In this document: one piece after another, positions 8,901 through 16,679 of the stretch
Layout: each line of letters begins with the position of its first letter
Numbering within the stretch: the first letter of the stretch is position 1
Assembly: GCA_012840965.1 (NCBI GenBank)
Contig: DUVQ01000009.1
Coordinates: 18,028 to 82,027, forward strand
Reading direction: 5' to 3'
From: Oligoflexales bacterium
GTDB taxonomy: Bacteria > Myxococcota_A > UBA9042 > DTJE01
Length of the DNA: 64,000 nucleotides
The notes under the pieces: generated by a model
Told to the model about the DNA's origin: nothing
Databases searched by the model: none
Seen by the model: only the letters and a program-made list of their open reading frames with translations
Made by a program: the position numbers and the translations under genes

Positions 8901-9685
8901 ATCTCGGGCCATTCGCCGTAAGCCTCCATGAGTTCCTGGTAGGCAGCGACGGTATCCGTACGAATGGCTAGATCCCGGGCCACGCTCAATTCATTCACCC
9001 GCACTCCGGAAAGCATCTCGGCAGCCTCGGGCCAACTCTCATAGGTCAGGCGAAACTCGCGCCACCCAGCCAACGAGGAAGCAGACTGGGCCTCTGCCAA
9101 TGCCTTCAGGACTTCATGCTGCCGGGCTTGCGCAACCGACGCGGCGGCCTCCGGTCGTGCCCCGTATGTACGAAGAAAGGCGCGAACTGCATCGAGGCTG
9201 TCCTGGTCCAGCGCCCGACGCAACGCGATCTCGGCCTCACGTCGGCCGGCAATCTCCGCCTCGGGAACACCCGGGTAGCGAGACTGAAACTCCTGGTAGC
9301 CCTCCAGGGTATCCAGGGGTTGGGTTTGGTCCCGGAAGAACGCGGTGGCTTCGAAACCGCGTGACCGATGAACCAGGTCCGCCACTATGGGCTCCCGGGC
9401 GTAACGCCTCGCGAATTCCCGGTAGGCCTCGACCGTGTCAGCACGTCGAGCCAATCCCAGCCGCGCCTCGCCCACCAGAACAAAGACTTCATCGCGCTCG
9501 GGCGGGTGCTTGCCCCGCGCCTGCTGCTTGTCCAACCAGGACTGCCCTTTGCTCACAACGCGGTCCAAGGAGCCGTTATCCAGGAGTTTGCGAAGGGATA
9601 CCGGCAGACCGGCACATCCGGTTCCCAGGAGGCACAGCCCCAGGGCAACAACAACGATTCGGGAGAATTGCTTGGAACTACTCAT
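5990..9685 (-). CDS. Giant lipoprotein: TPR-like repeats, VWA domain, BNR-like propeller, OmpA domain
   Basis: About 1231 residues with a lipoprotein signal (VVVALGLCLLGTGC). Residues about 60-330 carry repeats of the form (D/S)-T-x-x-(A/G)-Y-x-E-F-x-x-x-Y. Near residue 508 begins a von Willebrand A domain with an intact MIDAS start (DMSGSMS) and TDEP, interrupted by a Cys-rich insertion. Residues about 770-1090 contain BNR/sortilin-like turns (TDGGENWV, GDSGNWTRV). The C-terminus is an OmpA/Pal peptidoglycan-binding domain (VEGHADKRGSDELNDALAARRA). The domain order suggests an outer-membrane-anchored, wall-bound metal-dependent adhesion or scaffold protein. GC is visibly higher than in most neighbours. 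GTG at 9694 is an alternative start. Confidence 0.85.
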   Translation of the reverse strand: MSSSKQFSRIVVVALGLCLLGTGCAGLPVSLRKLLDNGSLDRVVSKGQSWLDKQQARGKHPPERDEVFVLVGEARLGLARRADTVEAYREFARRYAREPIVADLVHRSRGFEATAFFRDQTQPLDTLEGYQEFQSRYPGVPEAEIAGRREAEIALRRALDQDSLDAVRAFLRTYGARPEAAASVAQARQHEVLKALAEAQSASSLAGWREFRLTYESWPEAAEMLSGVRVNELSVARDLAIRTDTVAAYQELMEAYGEWPEMVPFEPELYDREARRAFQDAHASHELNQLIAGLERYTRGQWPERFERAIADYHLRALRQALEAGQPLDDEQTDTLLQVMESVPRISEQAERFRAKLAKAASRHKSGPMSLLYARLFPDDREAERFQKRAVTFYWQEAELADQPAKWLRFVRWFPEARESREAEERFLAFVELQRKDAFGMRAAITRTIRQANGDLDLYIEVRDASGARVSGLTRDAFRVFFGSRKVEILQFWGFEEERPLDIVFAIDMSGSMSTEREAVRMAVAHFASTLNYRGRSARLGLLTFTEQVMDVHRPSSKSDQFIRWMQQLSSATGGGDGEDGVAALLEAGTMLQGAKGERVVVLMTDEPLQINTGGHDRLRTHSNSPCNKGKEILQCRRNCRALASGEAANCEAGCIRKLGGDAPSLLSKCAQKFGLPRCVQDGYWDNALRTMLHTCGEPVIRANDPETVKLIRELETRQIRPFLLVTPDANPGDSAFRQLASELQGQVIHVPDDTTSPQPYVDALQEIAERLSRQYVVRVRPPRNAGEVQVAVRPIHRWNEFGASPDVDFLDMWGLGGRPECPSLVVAASDGLLRSDACGAKWLPLAVEIATPFREVRPLGNRSLIVGSDHRLWLLDAEGRPSQVTTDLSELLHVAWLARSAFLVLGRDAAGALVLEQWRLDAAPERIRRMVVPALSVSPPAGAIPVVFWRGQETNPRAFCVLSSHDRMICTTDGGENWVERAVRGLAEPCLKGVASQMMLPVHQQIWLLAGADGSLYRSIGDSGNWTRVLAPGSGARRLVRLGTSPEVVCAVSHREVQCSENGGFEFFPVGLGYEQNASSGLAVVDGQLILASGGRIHRLMRVLTRELPSSSVYFETNDHNPSPAMMPFLREIALAMQQYPKAFLRVEGHADKRGSDELNDALAARRAESVAQIFSDDMGVPAERMFVLSFGKRQPVQAGDSPRAHARNRRVELLMMETPPTGWFGTGND

Positions 9686-9891
9686 ACACCTCACCCTTGG
9701 AAGTCTTGCCGAGAAACAAGCATGTGGTCGCCGCTCCTGTCAGTCACCGGCCCTTCCCGACGTATGGGTCCCGAGGGTCGTTGCGGGTGACGCGGGCGTT
9801 CCCTTCACCGGCGCCACCGACAGCGCCACGGACAGCAGCGACGCTGAACAGCCAATGCCACCTATCACAGATGCTCGCAGGTCGCAATGAT

Positions 9892-10044
9892 TTTAGACCT
9901 TCCCCACTGCAATAATGTTCGAATTGGTCAAGATCGAGCGCATACGACTACTTTGATTCAAGAAAAATGGACATAAATTCGGCGAGTTATCGAGGACAAC
10001 AACAAACATTGCATCGTCTACGAGGGGAGTGGGGAAGGTCTAAA
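9892..10044. mobile_element. MITE-like element, 153 bp with perfect 17-bp terminal inverted repeats
   Basis: The left end TTTAGACCTTCCCCACT (9892-9908) and the right end AGTGGGGAAGGTCTAAA (10028-10044) are exact reverse complements. The interior has no coding potential. The first 30 bp after the leading T match the end of the transposase relic at 4727 with one difference, so the element is probably a non-autonomous derivative of that insertion sequence. No clear target-site duplication flanks it (GAT on the left, TTC on the right). Confidence 0.8.
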
Positions 10045-10123
10045 TTCCCGCCCCTGCCCCTGTTCCCGTCCCCTTCCCCGTCCCTGTCCCCGCCCCTGTC
10101 CCTGTCCCTGTCCCCGCCCCTGT
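10045..10123 (+). repeat. C-rich low-complexity tract C
   Basis: About 80 bp of CCCCTG, CCCTGT and CCCCGT units begin directly at the right end of the MITE-like element and stop about 55 bp before the CtlX-like start codon. It is the longest of five such tracts here and contains CCCTGTCCCTGTCCC. Confidence 0.75.
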
Positions 10124-10179
10124 GCTATAGTTCCAGCCGGTTCCTTTTTCTTTCTCTAACACAAAGGAGTGAATTTGCC

Positions 10180-11097
10180 ATGATCGTAAGGACGCCCTCT
10201 GAATTTTTGGACGCCTTTGCTGCTCTTAAGCCTCTCGAAAACCCACAGGCCACGGCCAGGGGCGCCTTTTTGCTGGCTCCAGCCGATTTTTCCTTGGCCC
10301 AGGAGTCTGCCACCGATAACAAATACATGGCCATGGACCAGGTCGTAGACCCCTTGAAGGCCTTGGCCCAACACTCTAACTTGGCCTCTGCACTGCGTCA
10401 GGATGTGCCAATCATCGTGTTCCCTGGGGATCCGACTACTCCCGACGCTGTATTTCCCAACAACGTGTTTGGGACTGCCCCTGGGACGTTTATCGTTGGA
10501 AAAATGCGCCATCCTGTGCGCCAAGTTGAGGCAACTCGTCAGGACATTCGCTCATTTTTCACTGACATAATGGGCTACAACCAGTATGACATGTCCGGAC
10601 GTGACGACTTGGTGGCTGAACTTACAGGGTCCTTGATCATCGATCACATCCGCAAGGTCGGTTATGTCGGCCTGACTGAGCGGTGCGACCTGGAAGGAGC
10701 AAAGGCCATGCATGAGGCCTTTGGCCTGCGTCTGACCTTTGCCTTTGATTTGGCTGAAGGTGAGTACCACACCAACGTGGTGTTTACTATGCTGGCTGGG
10801 CGTGGCGCCATTTTGTCGGCTGACGGCTATAAGGATCCTGAGGTACCAAAGGCAATCGCCAAGGCTTATGACAATAAAGTCGTGTGGTTAACACCACAGC
10901 AAAAGGCCGCGTTTGCTGGAAACGGAATCACCCTGACAGAAGATAGAGTCTGGCTAAGCACAGCAGCAGTCAATTCGTTGACCAAGGAACAAATGGACCA
11001 ATTCGCGAAGTACGGCTTTAAGGTCGGCCACGTTGATTTATCTGAAATAGAAAAAGCAGGTGGAAGCCTGAGGTGCTGTGTTGCCGAAATCTTTTAA
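10180..11097 (+). CDS. CtlX-like guanidino-modifying hydrolase (arginine deiminase-related)
   Basis: This 305-residue protein belongs to the guanidino-modifying (amidinotransferase/arginine deiminase) superfamily. It has DAVFPNNVFGT near the N-terminus, ELTGSLIIDH in the middle, the catalytic-His segment GEYHTNVVF, and a C-terminal catalytic-Cys motif GGSLRCCVAEIF. The combination and length match the CtlX/amidinotransferase subgroup linked to citrulline or arginine use, but the substrate cannot be told from sequence. The start at 10180 has AAAGGAG nearby. The open frame extends upstream to 9967 only by translating the MITE and C-rich tract. It stands alone and is convergent with a peptidase gene. 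Confidence 0.85.
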   Translation: MIVRTPSEFLDAFAALKPLENPQATARGAFLLAPADFSLAQESATDNKYMAMDQVVDPLKALAQHSNLASALRQDVPIIVFPGDPTTPDAVFPNNVFGTAPGTFIVGKMRHPVRQVEATRQDIRSFFTDIMGYNQYDMSGRDDLVAELTGSLIIDHIRKVGYVGLTERCDLEGAKAMHEAFGLRLTFAFDLAEGEYHTNVVFTMLAGRGAILSADGYKDPEVPKAIAKAYDNKVVWLTPQQKAAFAGNGITLTEDRVWLSTAAVNSLTKEQMDQFAKYGFKVGHVDLSEIEKAGGSLRCCVAEIF

Positions 11098-11144
11098 TTA
11101 ATTCCAACACTTAAAACATCTTTTATCGCATCAAAAGCCCACTG

Positions 11145-12185
11145 TTACTGAATCTCTTTTGGTCCTGGGACAATAAACATTTTGTCCTCTAAGGACTCCT
11201 CGTCTGTAGCGGCTGCCTGCGATTCAGAACCCCGCCATCCTTTAAACGCATCGATTGCCAATGCTTGGTCCCCTGTGGTTTCAGTCGGCACCCACCCTGT
11301 AGCCATCTGATCCTGCAGGGCCCACATCTCCTGCTTTAGCTTGGCACGAAGTTTTTTGCGCCTGTAGACAAACAAAAACAGCAGAGTTATCGCCAACCAT
11401 ATCGCAGCGGCACTTGTCAGCACCACTATCAAGCTATCAATCCGACTAAACGAAGATTTAAAGTCCTCAAAGGCCTCTTCTGGATAGACTCCAAATGCAC
11501 GATGAAAGGCCGCTTCAAACGGCTCACCATTGCGCAAGAACTTGATAGTATTAGCTATTCCCTCACCAGATGAAACGCGGTTTAGATATCTGAAAAACAG
11601 CATCGATTGGGAATATGCCAGATGTACCTGAGCGCCAGAACTTGGGAAACCGTTTGTGATCTCGGCCAAGGGAATAAACGACTTGGTTAAGCTGGCATCC
11701 ATGGACGACCTCAGACGATCAGCCACGCTTTCATCGGCCACAAGCATGGCAAACCCTTCATGAAACCAGCGCGGGACCTGACGCCCTTCAAGCGCTGAGT
11801 CCAGGTATATGTGGGCAAGTTCATGGACGAACGTGTCACGAACCTTAAAAACCTCGTTTCCTCGCGCTGATATGACTATTTTGTCCATGTGCGACATGGC
11901 AATACCAGCGACCCAACCCTTGATTGGCCGCGACGTGCCCACCATTTCGCTCATGGATTCATCATCGGAAGCAATTGCAACCTCGATCACCCTTGGGTCA
12001 TCAATGCCTAAGACACCTAAAACATAGCGACGCTTTGATTCTGCATCACGCTCAAGCCACTCTACGACGTGCTTTGCCCCTGGAGCAGGGTTAAACACAA
12101 AATGAGGGTTTTTCTGGGCGTACGCCAAACCCGAGGTAAACAAAAGCACTGCTGCCATGACTGGAACTATTTGCAAATTATTCAT
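11145..12185 (-). CDS. Membrane-anchored gluzincin peptidase (peptidase MA-like)
   Basis: The 346-residue protein has a cleavable signal (MNNLQIVPVMAAVLLFTSGLAYA) and a zinc-peptidase core. This contains HELAHIYLD (HExxH, about residues 121-125), followed by WFHEGFAMLVAD, whose Glu is the likely third ligand. A transmembrane helix (about residues 250-277) precedes a positively charged stretch and a cytoplasmic tail. The catalytic domain therefore faces the periplasm. It is the third gene of an operon after exbD and a tonB-like gene, 14 bp downstream of the latter, which suggests work at the same envelope complex. Confidence 0.85.
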   Translation of the reverse strand: MNNLQIVPVMAAVLLFTSGLAYAQKNPHFVFNPAPGAKHVVEWLERDAESKRRYVLGVLGIDDPRVIEVAIASDDESMSEMVGTSRPIKGWVAGIAMSHMDKIVISARGNEVFKVRDTFVHELAHIYLDSALEGRQVPRWFHEGFAMLVADESVADRLRSSMDASLTKSFIPLAEITNGFPSSGAQVHLAYSQSMLFFRYLNRVSSGEGIANTIKFLRNGEPFEAAFHRAFGVYPEEAFEDFKSSFSRIDSLIVVLTSAAAIWLAITLLFLFVYRRKKLRAKLKQEMWALQDQMATGWVPTETTGDQALAIDAFKGWRGSESQAAATDEESLEDKMFIVPGPKEIQ

Positions 12186-12199
12186 GGTCGTTTTGGGCG

Positions 12200-13261
12200 T
12201 TAAGGACGTTGCCAGAAAAAGCGCCCGCGTGAAGCCCCAACCTCCAACAAGAAGCCAAAGTTAAACTTGATACGACCAGACTCATCCGCAAGGCCTGCAG
12301 GTGGATTTAGAAACGGGCCAGCCTCCCGAAAAGCCCGCAAGGCCTCGTCATCTAGGAACGTCAGCCCTGATTGGCGCACAACCTCCAACCTGCTAATCGC
12401 CCCCTTGGCGTCCAGTTCCACGGCAACCACAGTCAGCCTATCCTTTTTGCCGTATACCTCACCGGTTGGGTCTCGCGATGCATAAAGGTCACCAGGAGAC
12501 CAAGTTCCCCTGACGCCGTTTTTAACCCTTTGGAAAAAGTCCCAATATCTGAAGCTTCTGGAATTAACCATTGTAGTTTCGCCCTCGTCGGTCACCCCAA
12601 GAAGCGCATCATCTGAACCTGAAGGGCCGGCAGTACCATAACTGCCACCATCGCCACGCCCCATCCGACCAGCAAAACCACCTCCAGCCCCTAGTGATGG
12701 GACCATCAACCTGCCAAGGGCGGCCATATCTATTTTGCCCGCCGCGGCCTTTTCCCCCTTTAGCACGGTTTCTTGGGCATCAGGAAGCTTGCCCTCACCC
12801 GCCTTTTTTCCAGCCCCAGCGACCGCGTCGCCATCAGTCCCTTCATCACCTGGCGCCACTTTTGCATCCGGACGCGCCCTATCACCCGGCGCCCCAGGCT
12901 TACCGGGGCTAGCAGCCGGCCTGCCCCTATGGCGCGACCGCTGTTCCTTTTTTACTTTGGTGTCATATTTGCTTAAAAAGCGGGCATGTTCCGGAACTTC
13001 TTCGACGGCAGGCTTTGGGATGTCAACAATCTGCCCGTCCGCCACTTCCTGTCTGGCCTTTTTGGCTTGCTCAGCCTCGGCCTTCTCCTTGGCCTCCTGG
13101 GCACGCTCCAGCACCCTCAAGCGGACTGCCTGCTTGGCCTCTTGTTCAACTTTGGCAGGTGGAGGTTCAACATTAAGCAGCAGTACGAATAAAAGCAGGT
13201 GGAGCAATGCTGAAACGGCAATGCCCCATACAATCTGTCGAGAGCTAGATTTGTCGCGCAT
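12200..13261 (-). CDS. TonB-like energy transducer
   Basis: An N-terminal transmembrane helix (IVWGIAVSALLHLLLFVLLLN) is followed by a long Ala/Glu/Lys-rich helical linker and Gly/Pro/Lys stretches. A TonB C-terminal domain closes the protein (about residues 255-340), with GAISRLEVVRQSGLTFLDDEA. Such proteins span the periplasm and pass proton-motive energy from an ExbB/ExbD motor to outer-membrane partners. The start at 13261 has AGGA 8 nt upstream; an ATG three codons earlier (13270) is possible. The gene lies 17 bp (8 bp with that start) after exbD in the same operon. Confidence 0.85.
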   Translation of the reverse strand: MRDKSSSRQIVWGIAVSALLHLLLFVLLLNVEPPPAKVEQEAKQAVRLRVLERAQEAKEKAEAEQAKKARQEVADGQIVDIPKPAVEEVPEHARFLSKYDTKVKKEQRSRHRGRPAASPGKPGAPGDRARPDAKVAPGDEGTDGDAVAGAGKKAGEGKLPDAQETVLKGEKAAAGKIDMAALGRLMVPSLGAGGGFAGRMGRGDGGSYGTAGPSGSDDALLGVTDEGETTMVNSRSFRYWDFFQRVKNGVRGTWSPGDLYASRDPTGEVYGKKDRLTVVAVELDAKGAISRLEVVRQSGLTFLDDEALRAFREAGPFLNPPAGLADESGRIKFNFGFLLEVGASRGRFFWQRP

Positions 13262-13278
13262 CTCGATCATCCTGGCAG

Positions 13279-13689
13279 CTATTGAGCCTCATCAGGCAAG
13301 TGCTCAAGGGCCGCCGCAAAGTTTTTCACACCCAGTCCCCTTAAAGTATCAATTAGGCCCATCACCTGCCCATATTCTACAGTCCGGTCTGCATCAATAA
13401 CGGCCATGGCAGACGGATTTTCTTCCAAAATCGCGGGTATTCGCGCCTTAATCTGGTCGATATCCATAATCTCGTCATTCAACATGAACTGGCCATCAGA
13501 AGAAACTCGAAAAGCCAAGGAACTTTCAGCAAGTTCATCACCAGTACTACCTTCTGGCAACTGCACCTCAAACCCCTTTCGAGTTATATAAGTTGCTGTA
13601 ACCATGAATATAATCAACAAAACCAACATAACGTCGACCATCGGCGTCACGTTGATCTCAGTAATCATTCTACGTTTTTCCAGCCCCAC
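13279..13689 (-). CDS. exbD: ExbD/TolR family biopolymer transport protein
   Basis: At 136 residues this is a typical ExbD/TolR. A short cytoplasmic N-terminus leads into one transmembrane helix (INVTPMVDVMLVLLIIFMV) with the essential membrane Asp (D19), then a periplasmic domain. The protein couples proton flow through ExbB/TolQ to TonB/TolA. A GTG start with GGAGAAG 7 nt upstream is used. It opens an operon with tonB-like and peptidase genes. No ExbB/TolQ partner is encoded in the window, so the motor must borrow one from elsewhere. Confidence 0.93.
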   Translation of the reverse strand: MGLEKRRMITEINVTPMVDVMLVLLIIFMVTATYITRKGFEVQLPEGSTGDELAESSLAFRVSSDGQFMLNDEIMDIDQIKARIPAILEENPSAMAVIDADRTVEYGQVMGLIDTLRGLGVKNFAAALEHLPDEAQ

Positions 13690-13894
13690 AATAGCTTCTC
13701 CGCAAACACGGCAATCATACTATCTATTCGATTACTCAATGGTCAAGGTCTTGGCTAAAACAGGTCCTATCTCGTACCCTAAGACACTCACTCAAATTGC
13801 TTTGCCCATGTAGACTGCTTTCTCGATAATGGAGTACACTAGTGAAGGTGGAGCAGTGAGCATTAGGGTTTTCGGCGTGTTAGAAGGAGGCTTT

Positions 13895-14824
13895 ATGAAT
13901 CTTATCACTGCAGAATGGCGGTTTTTGACCCTTGCGATCACTGTTCTCGGCGCGGCGCTCTTTTTGGGGTGTGACGCTGTTGGACAGGGGGAAGAACCGG
14001 ACGGGGATGCTAATTCGAGGCAGGTTGACGCGGTCGTCGAAGCTCCTCCACTTGAGGGAGGTTCCAACAACGCCGAGGACCGAGTTGACCTTGATTCAAC
14101 TGGGAATCTACGACGTACAAACCCTGAGGTGAGCTTGGAGGATCCCAAGCCATCAGATGCCTCGCAGGATGATGCGGACGAGCCTGAGTCTGACCCTTTG
14201 GATCCTGAAACACCGGCGGATACCTCGACTGACGATGGGGACGTTGAAAGGCTTTGTGAAAAGACTGAGTGTTGTTTCGACGTGGCCATAGATCCGGCCC
14301 CCGTCTCGCTCTCGCCCTTCCAGATTCAGCGGGTGACCGAGTCGGCTTACCCAGTGCCAGATGGGGTTCCTCTGGAGAGTGACCTTCTACTAATCAGGGC
14401 AAAGTGGCGCGACGTCTTCGCGGATCCTTCGAGTGGGGTCTGTCAAACGCCCTGTGGTGGACACTGTGTGCCGTCGGGGGGAAAGGTTTATTTGGTGGAC
14501 ACTCGGACCGACGCGGTACGGTTCGTAGGGGACGAGGACACCGAGACCTGGAAGAGCTGGGGGCCAGCTATTGTTCACACTCCCACCATCTATGGGTATG
14601 AAGTGGAGCTTGATGACGGGAAGCTGTACTACTTCAATTCAACGGACAACGCATGGCAAGAGCCGGCTGCGGGCAACGGGACAGTACGCCCCTGGGCGGT
14701 ATGTTTTCTGACGGTGGGGCGAAACGGTCGCTGCATTCATTTCCCACTTACAGCCGATCCAGGCCCGTGCCCCCTAGATGTGCCAGAGTACTTGATGTCT
14801 GGTGGCCAATGCCCCACTTTCTAA
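13895..14824 (+). CDS. Asp-rich-linker lipoprotein of unknown function
   Basis: The start at 13895 has AAGGAGG at ideal spacing. The 309-residue product begins with a signal ending in the lipobox LFLGC. An acidic, Pro/Ser/Asp-rich linker of about 80 residues follows, then a globular C-terminal domain of about 200 residues containing several Cys and Trp. No known family is recognised. The linker style matches other lipoproteins here (19685, 24811, 47742), suggesting display away from the outer membrane. Confidence 0.75.
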   Translation: MNLITAEWRFLTLAITVLGAALFLGCDAVGQGEEPDGDANSRQVDAVVEAPPLEGGSNNAEDRVDLDSTGNLRRTNPEVSLEDPKPSDASQDDADEPESDPLDPETPADTSTDDGDVERLCEKTECCFDVAIDPAPVSLSPFQIQRVTESAYPVPDGVPLESDLLLIRAKWRDVFADPSSGVCQTPCGGHCVPSGGKVYLVDTRTDAVRFVGDEDTETWKSWGPAIVHTPTIYGYEVELDDGKLYYFNSTDNAWQEPAAGNGTVRPWAVCFLTVGRNGRCIHFPLTADPGPCPLDVPEYLMSGGQCPTF

Positions 14825-14891
14825 ATGAACCCCTAAGAACCTTCACATCAAGCAAAGCATCAGCAACGTGGTGCCAATACCTAGGACAAGG

Positions 14892-16057
14892 TTACTGCTC
14901 TACTTGATCTCTCAAATCAAGCAAAACCTGAATGTACTCGTCAGGTAGGTCGGCGTGTATGTCGTGGGCAGACTTAAAGTCCCCTATATATTTGCCATTT
15001 GGTATTAAATCCACAACTCTTTGAGCATCTATTTCGTCCATAGCGGCTAGAAGAACGTCGTTTCCATCGTAATATCCGGGTGCAGTTACCTCATTAGGTG
15101 CTACATGCATCACAACTGTAGGCGACTTGATGCTTTTCAGGGTTTCTTCTTGGTCAAATCCAGCAAACCATGAAAAATCATAAAAAGTCACTCCGAATCT
15201 CAAATCATAATTGCCTGACCCGTCCTGCATATTCGCATTCAAGGCATAAAGGGCGTTTATCCCAAGCTTGGGTGGGTAGTACCATATTTTGGGTATTTCC
15301 CCGGGATGTTTATCCAAATACCTCAATGCCGGGGCTTTTACCAACTGATTCCAGGCTTGTGGATGCTGGGCGTCAAAGACTTCCTGCATGTAGTCATTTT
15401 CTAGCGAAAACTGCATGAATGTATCTATCTCACTTTGATTCAGATAGTCATACATGTTCTTAAACCCTAGCCACGCAATTGTTTTTTCCGCCCTTCCAGG
15501 TAGGGTTGAAAAGAAAGGACCATCCTCCAAAACAGTCGCAATGATGTGGTCAGGTCTGTTGGCAGAAACATAAGCGGCAAGCAATGCTCCCGAGGAGTGC
15601 CCCGAAATATAGACCTTGTCCTTAATCACGTTTTCGATGAACCATATTATGTCGTTTCCTATTGTGACCGCGTTGTATTTATCGCGTTGTATTTATCAGG
15701 ATTCTTGGATGATTTTCCGTGCCCATAGTAGTCAAGGGCGTAAACATGAAAATGTTCTGATAGCCTTGGCAGTACTTTTGCGTAATCGTAGCAGTCGACC
15801 TGTTGCCCATGAAGTAAAAGGAGTTTTGGTCCGTTGTTTGGGCCCTCAATGTAATAAATCTCCAAACCACCTTCTAACCTGGCCATGTCTTCGGTAAAAC
15901 CTAGTTTGTATCCACTTTCTTCTAAAAAACTTGCGTTTAGGTAGTCGAAATTCAAATTCCTGTACGCAAAAACGCAAACGGCCATTGTTACTGCTAGAGC
16001 GACTATTCCAACTGCTACGGCGAGCTTAAACTTCATAGCTTTCGTCGATTTTGCCAA
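14892..16057 (-). pseudogene. Alpha/beta hydrolase broken by a 14-bp tandem duplication
   Basis: The gene is split into two frames. The 5' part encodes a membrane anchor and LLLLHG plus YALDYYGHGKSS; it then runs to a stop through the duplication. The 3' part holds the nucleophile motif ISGHSSGALLA and a late His (SAHDIHADLP). The sequence GCGTTGTATTTATC occurs twice in tandem at 15670-15697. Removing one copy restores a single 383-residue frame in which NPDKYNA joins VTIGNDIIWF. The enzyme would be a membrane-anchored periplasmic-facing serine hydrolase of unknown substrate. It follows cobC by 38 bp. Real decay, reversible slippage or assembly error are all possible. Confidence 0.85.
15670..15697. 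repeat. 14-bp perfect tandem duplication
   Basis: Two exact copies of GCGTTGTATTTATC (15670-15683 and 15684-15697) lie inside the alpha/beta hydrolase and shift its frame. Collapse to one copy would restore the gene. Confidence 0.95.
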
Positions 16058-16095
16058 AACAGCACCTTCAAAGCCGACATCAGAGTTGATCAGCT

Positions 16096-16647
16096 TTAAT
16101 GTTCCTTTCTTCTACGTAAGGATCGATGCATCTTTAAAACCTCGCCAAAGGCTATTTGGCGATCAAATGCCTCTGCTATGCTGTATCCTTCTAGCTGTAC
16201 CAAAAACGCCCTGATGATTCCGGCGTGTGTTACCACCAAAACGTTTTGTGATTCAACGTTTGGCAAATCAGCAATGAAGTCGTCAACTCGTTTTGTCATT
16301 TGTACGTAGGATTCGCCTTGTGGGGTCGGCACATTGACGTAATCGTCAAACCATCGTTTTCCAGCCTCTTGGGCGTAGATGTCGTCCCATTTTACCCTTT
16401 CCCACTTGCCAAAACTGTATTCTGTTATGCGCTTGTCTATGATGACGTTTTTTGAAAATGCTTCTGCCAAACGCGTGCATCGCGTGAGCGGGCTGCTGTA
16501 GACCTTGCTAAAGGCCACCCCTTCTAGCTGTTTTTTTACAGCCTCCAACTCCTGCTCAAAGCTGTCAGCAAGCCCAACATCTGTATTGCCGTAACAAATG
16601 CCTTTTGGCATGGAAACGCTGGTATGACGAAGCAAATATAAGGCCAC
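16096..16647 (-). CDS. cobC: Alpha-ribazole phosphatase / histidine phosphatase family
   Basis: A 183-residue histidine-phosphatase protein with the phospho-accepting motif LLRHTSV at the N-terminus, SSPLTRCTRLAE, and the second His in VVTHAGIIRAF. CobC removes the phosphate from alpha-ribazole-5'-phosphate or the cobalamin phosphate at the end of B12 synthesis. The family alone could be any phosphoglycerate-mutase-like enzyme, but its place 32 bp after cobS in a cobT-cobS-cobC order makes CobC likely. It is cytoplasmic. Confidence 0.85.
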   Translation of the reverse strand: MALYLLRHTSVSMPKGICYGNTDVGLADSFEQELEAVKKQLEGVAFSKVYSSPLTRCTRLAEAFSKNVIIDKRITEYSFGKWERVKWDDIYAQEAGKRWFDDYVNVPTPQGESYVQMTKRVDDFIADLPNVESQNVLVVTHAGIIRAFLVQLEGYSIAEAFDRQIAFGEVLKMHRSLRRRKEH

Positions 16648-16679
16648 AGCTGGATAAGACCCTTAAAGAAGGCGACCCA

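Noticed and set aside
9967..10179. N-terminal extension of the CtlX-like protein
   Set aside because: It is only a translation of the MITE-like element and C-rich tract; the strong ribosome-binding site and family alignment place the start at 10180.
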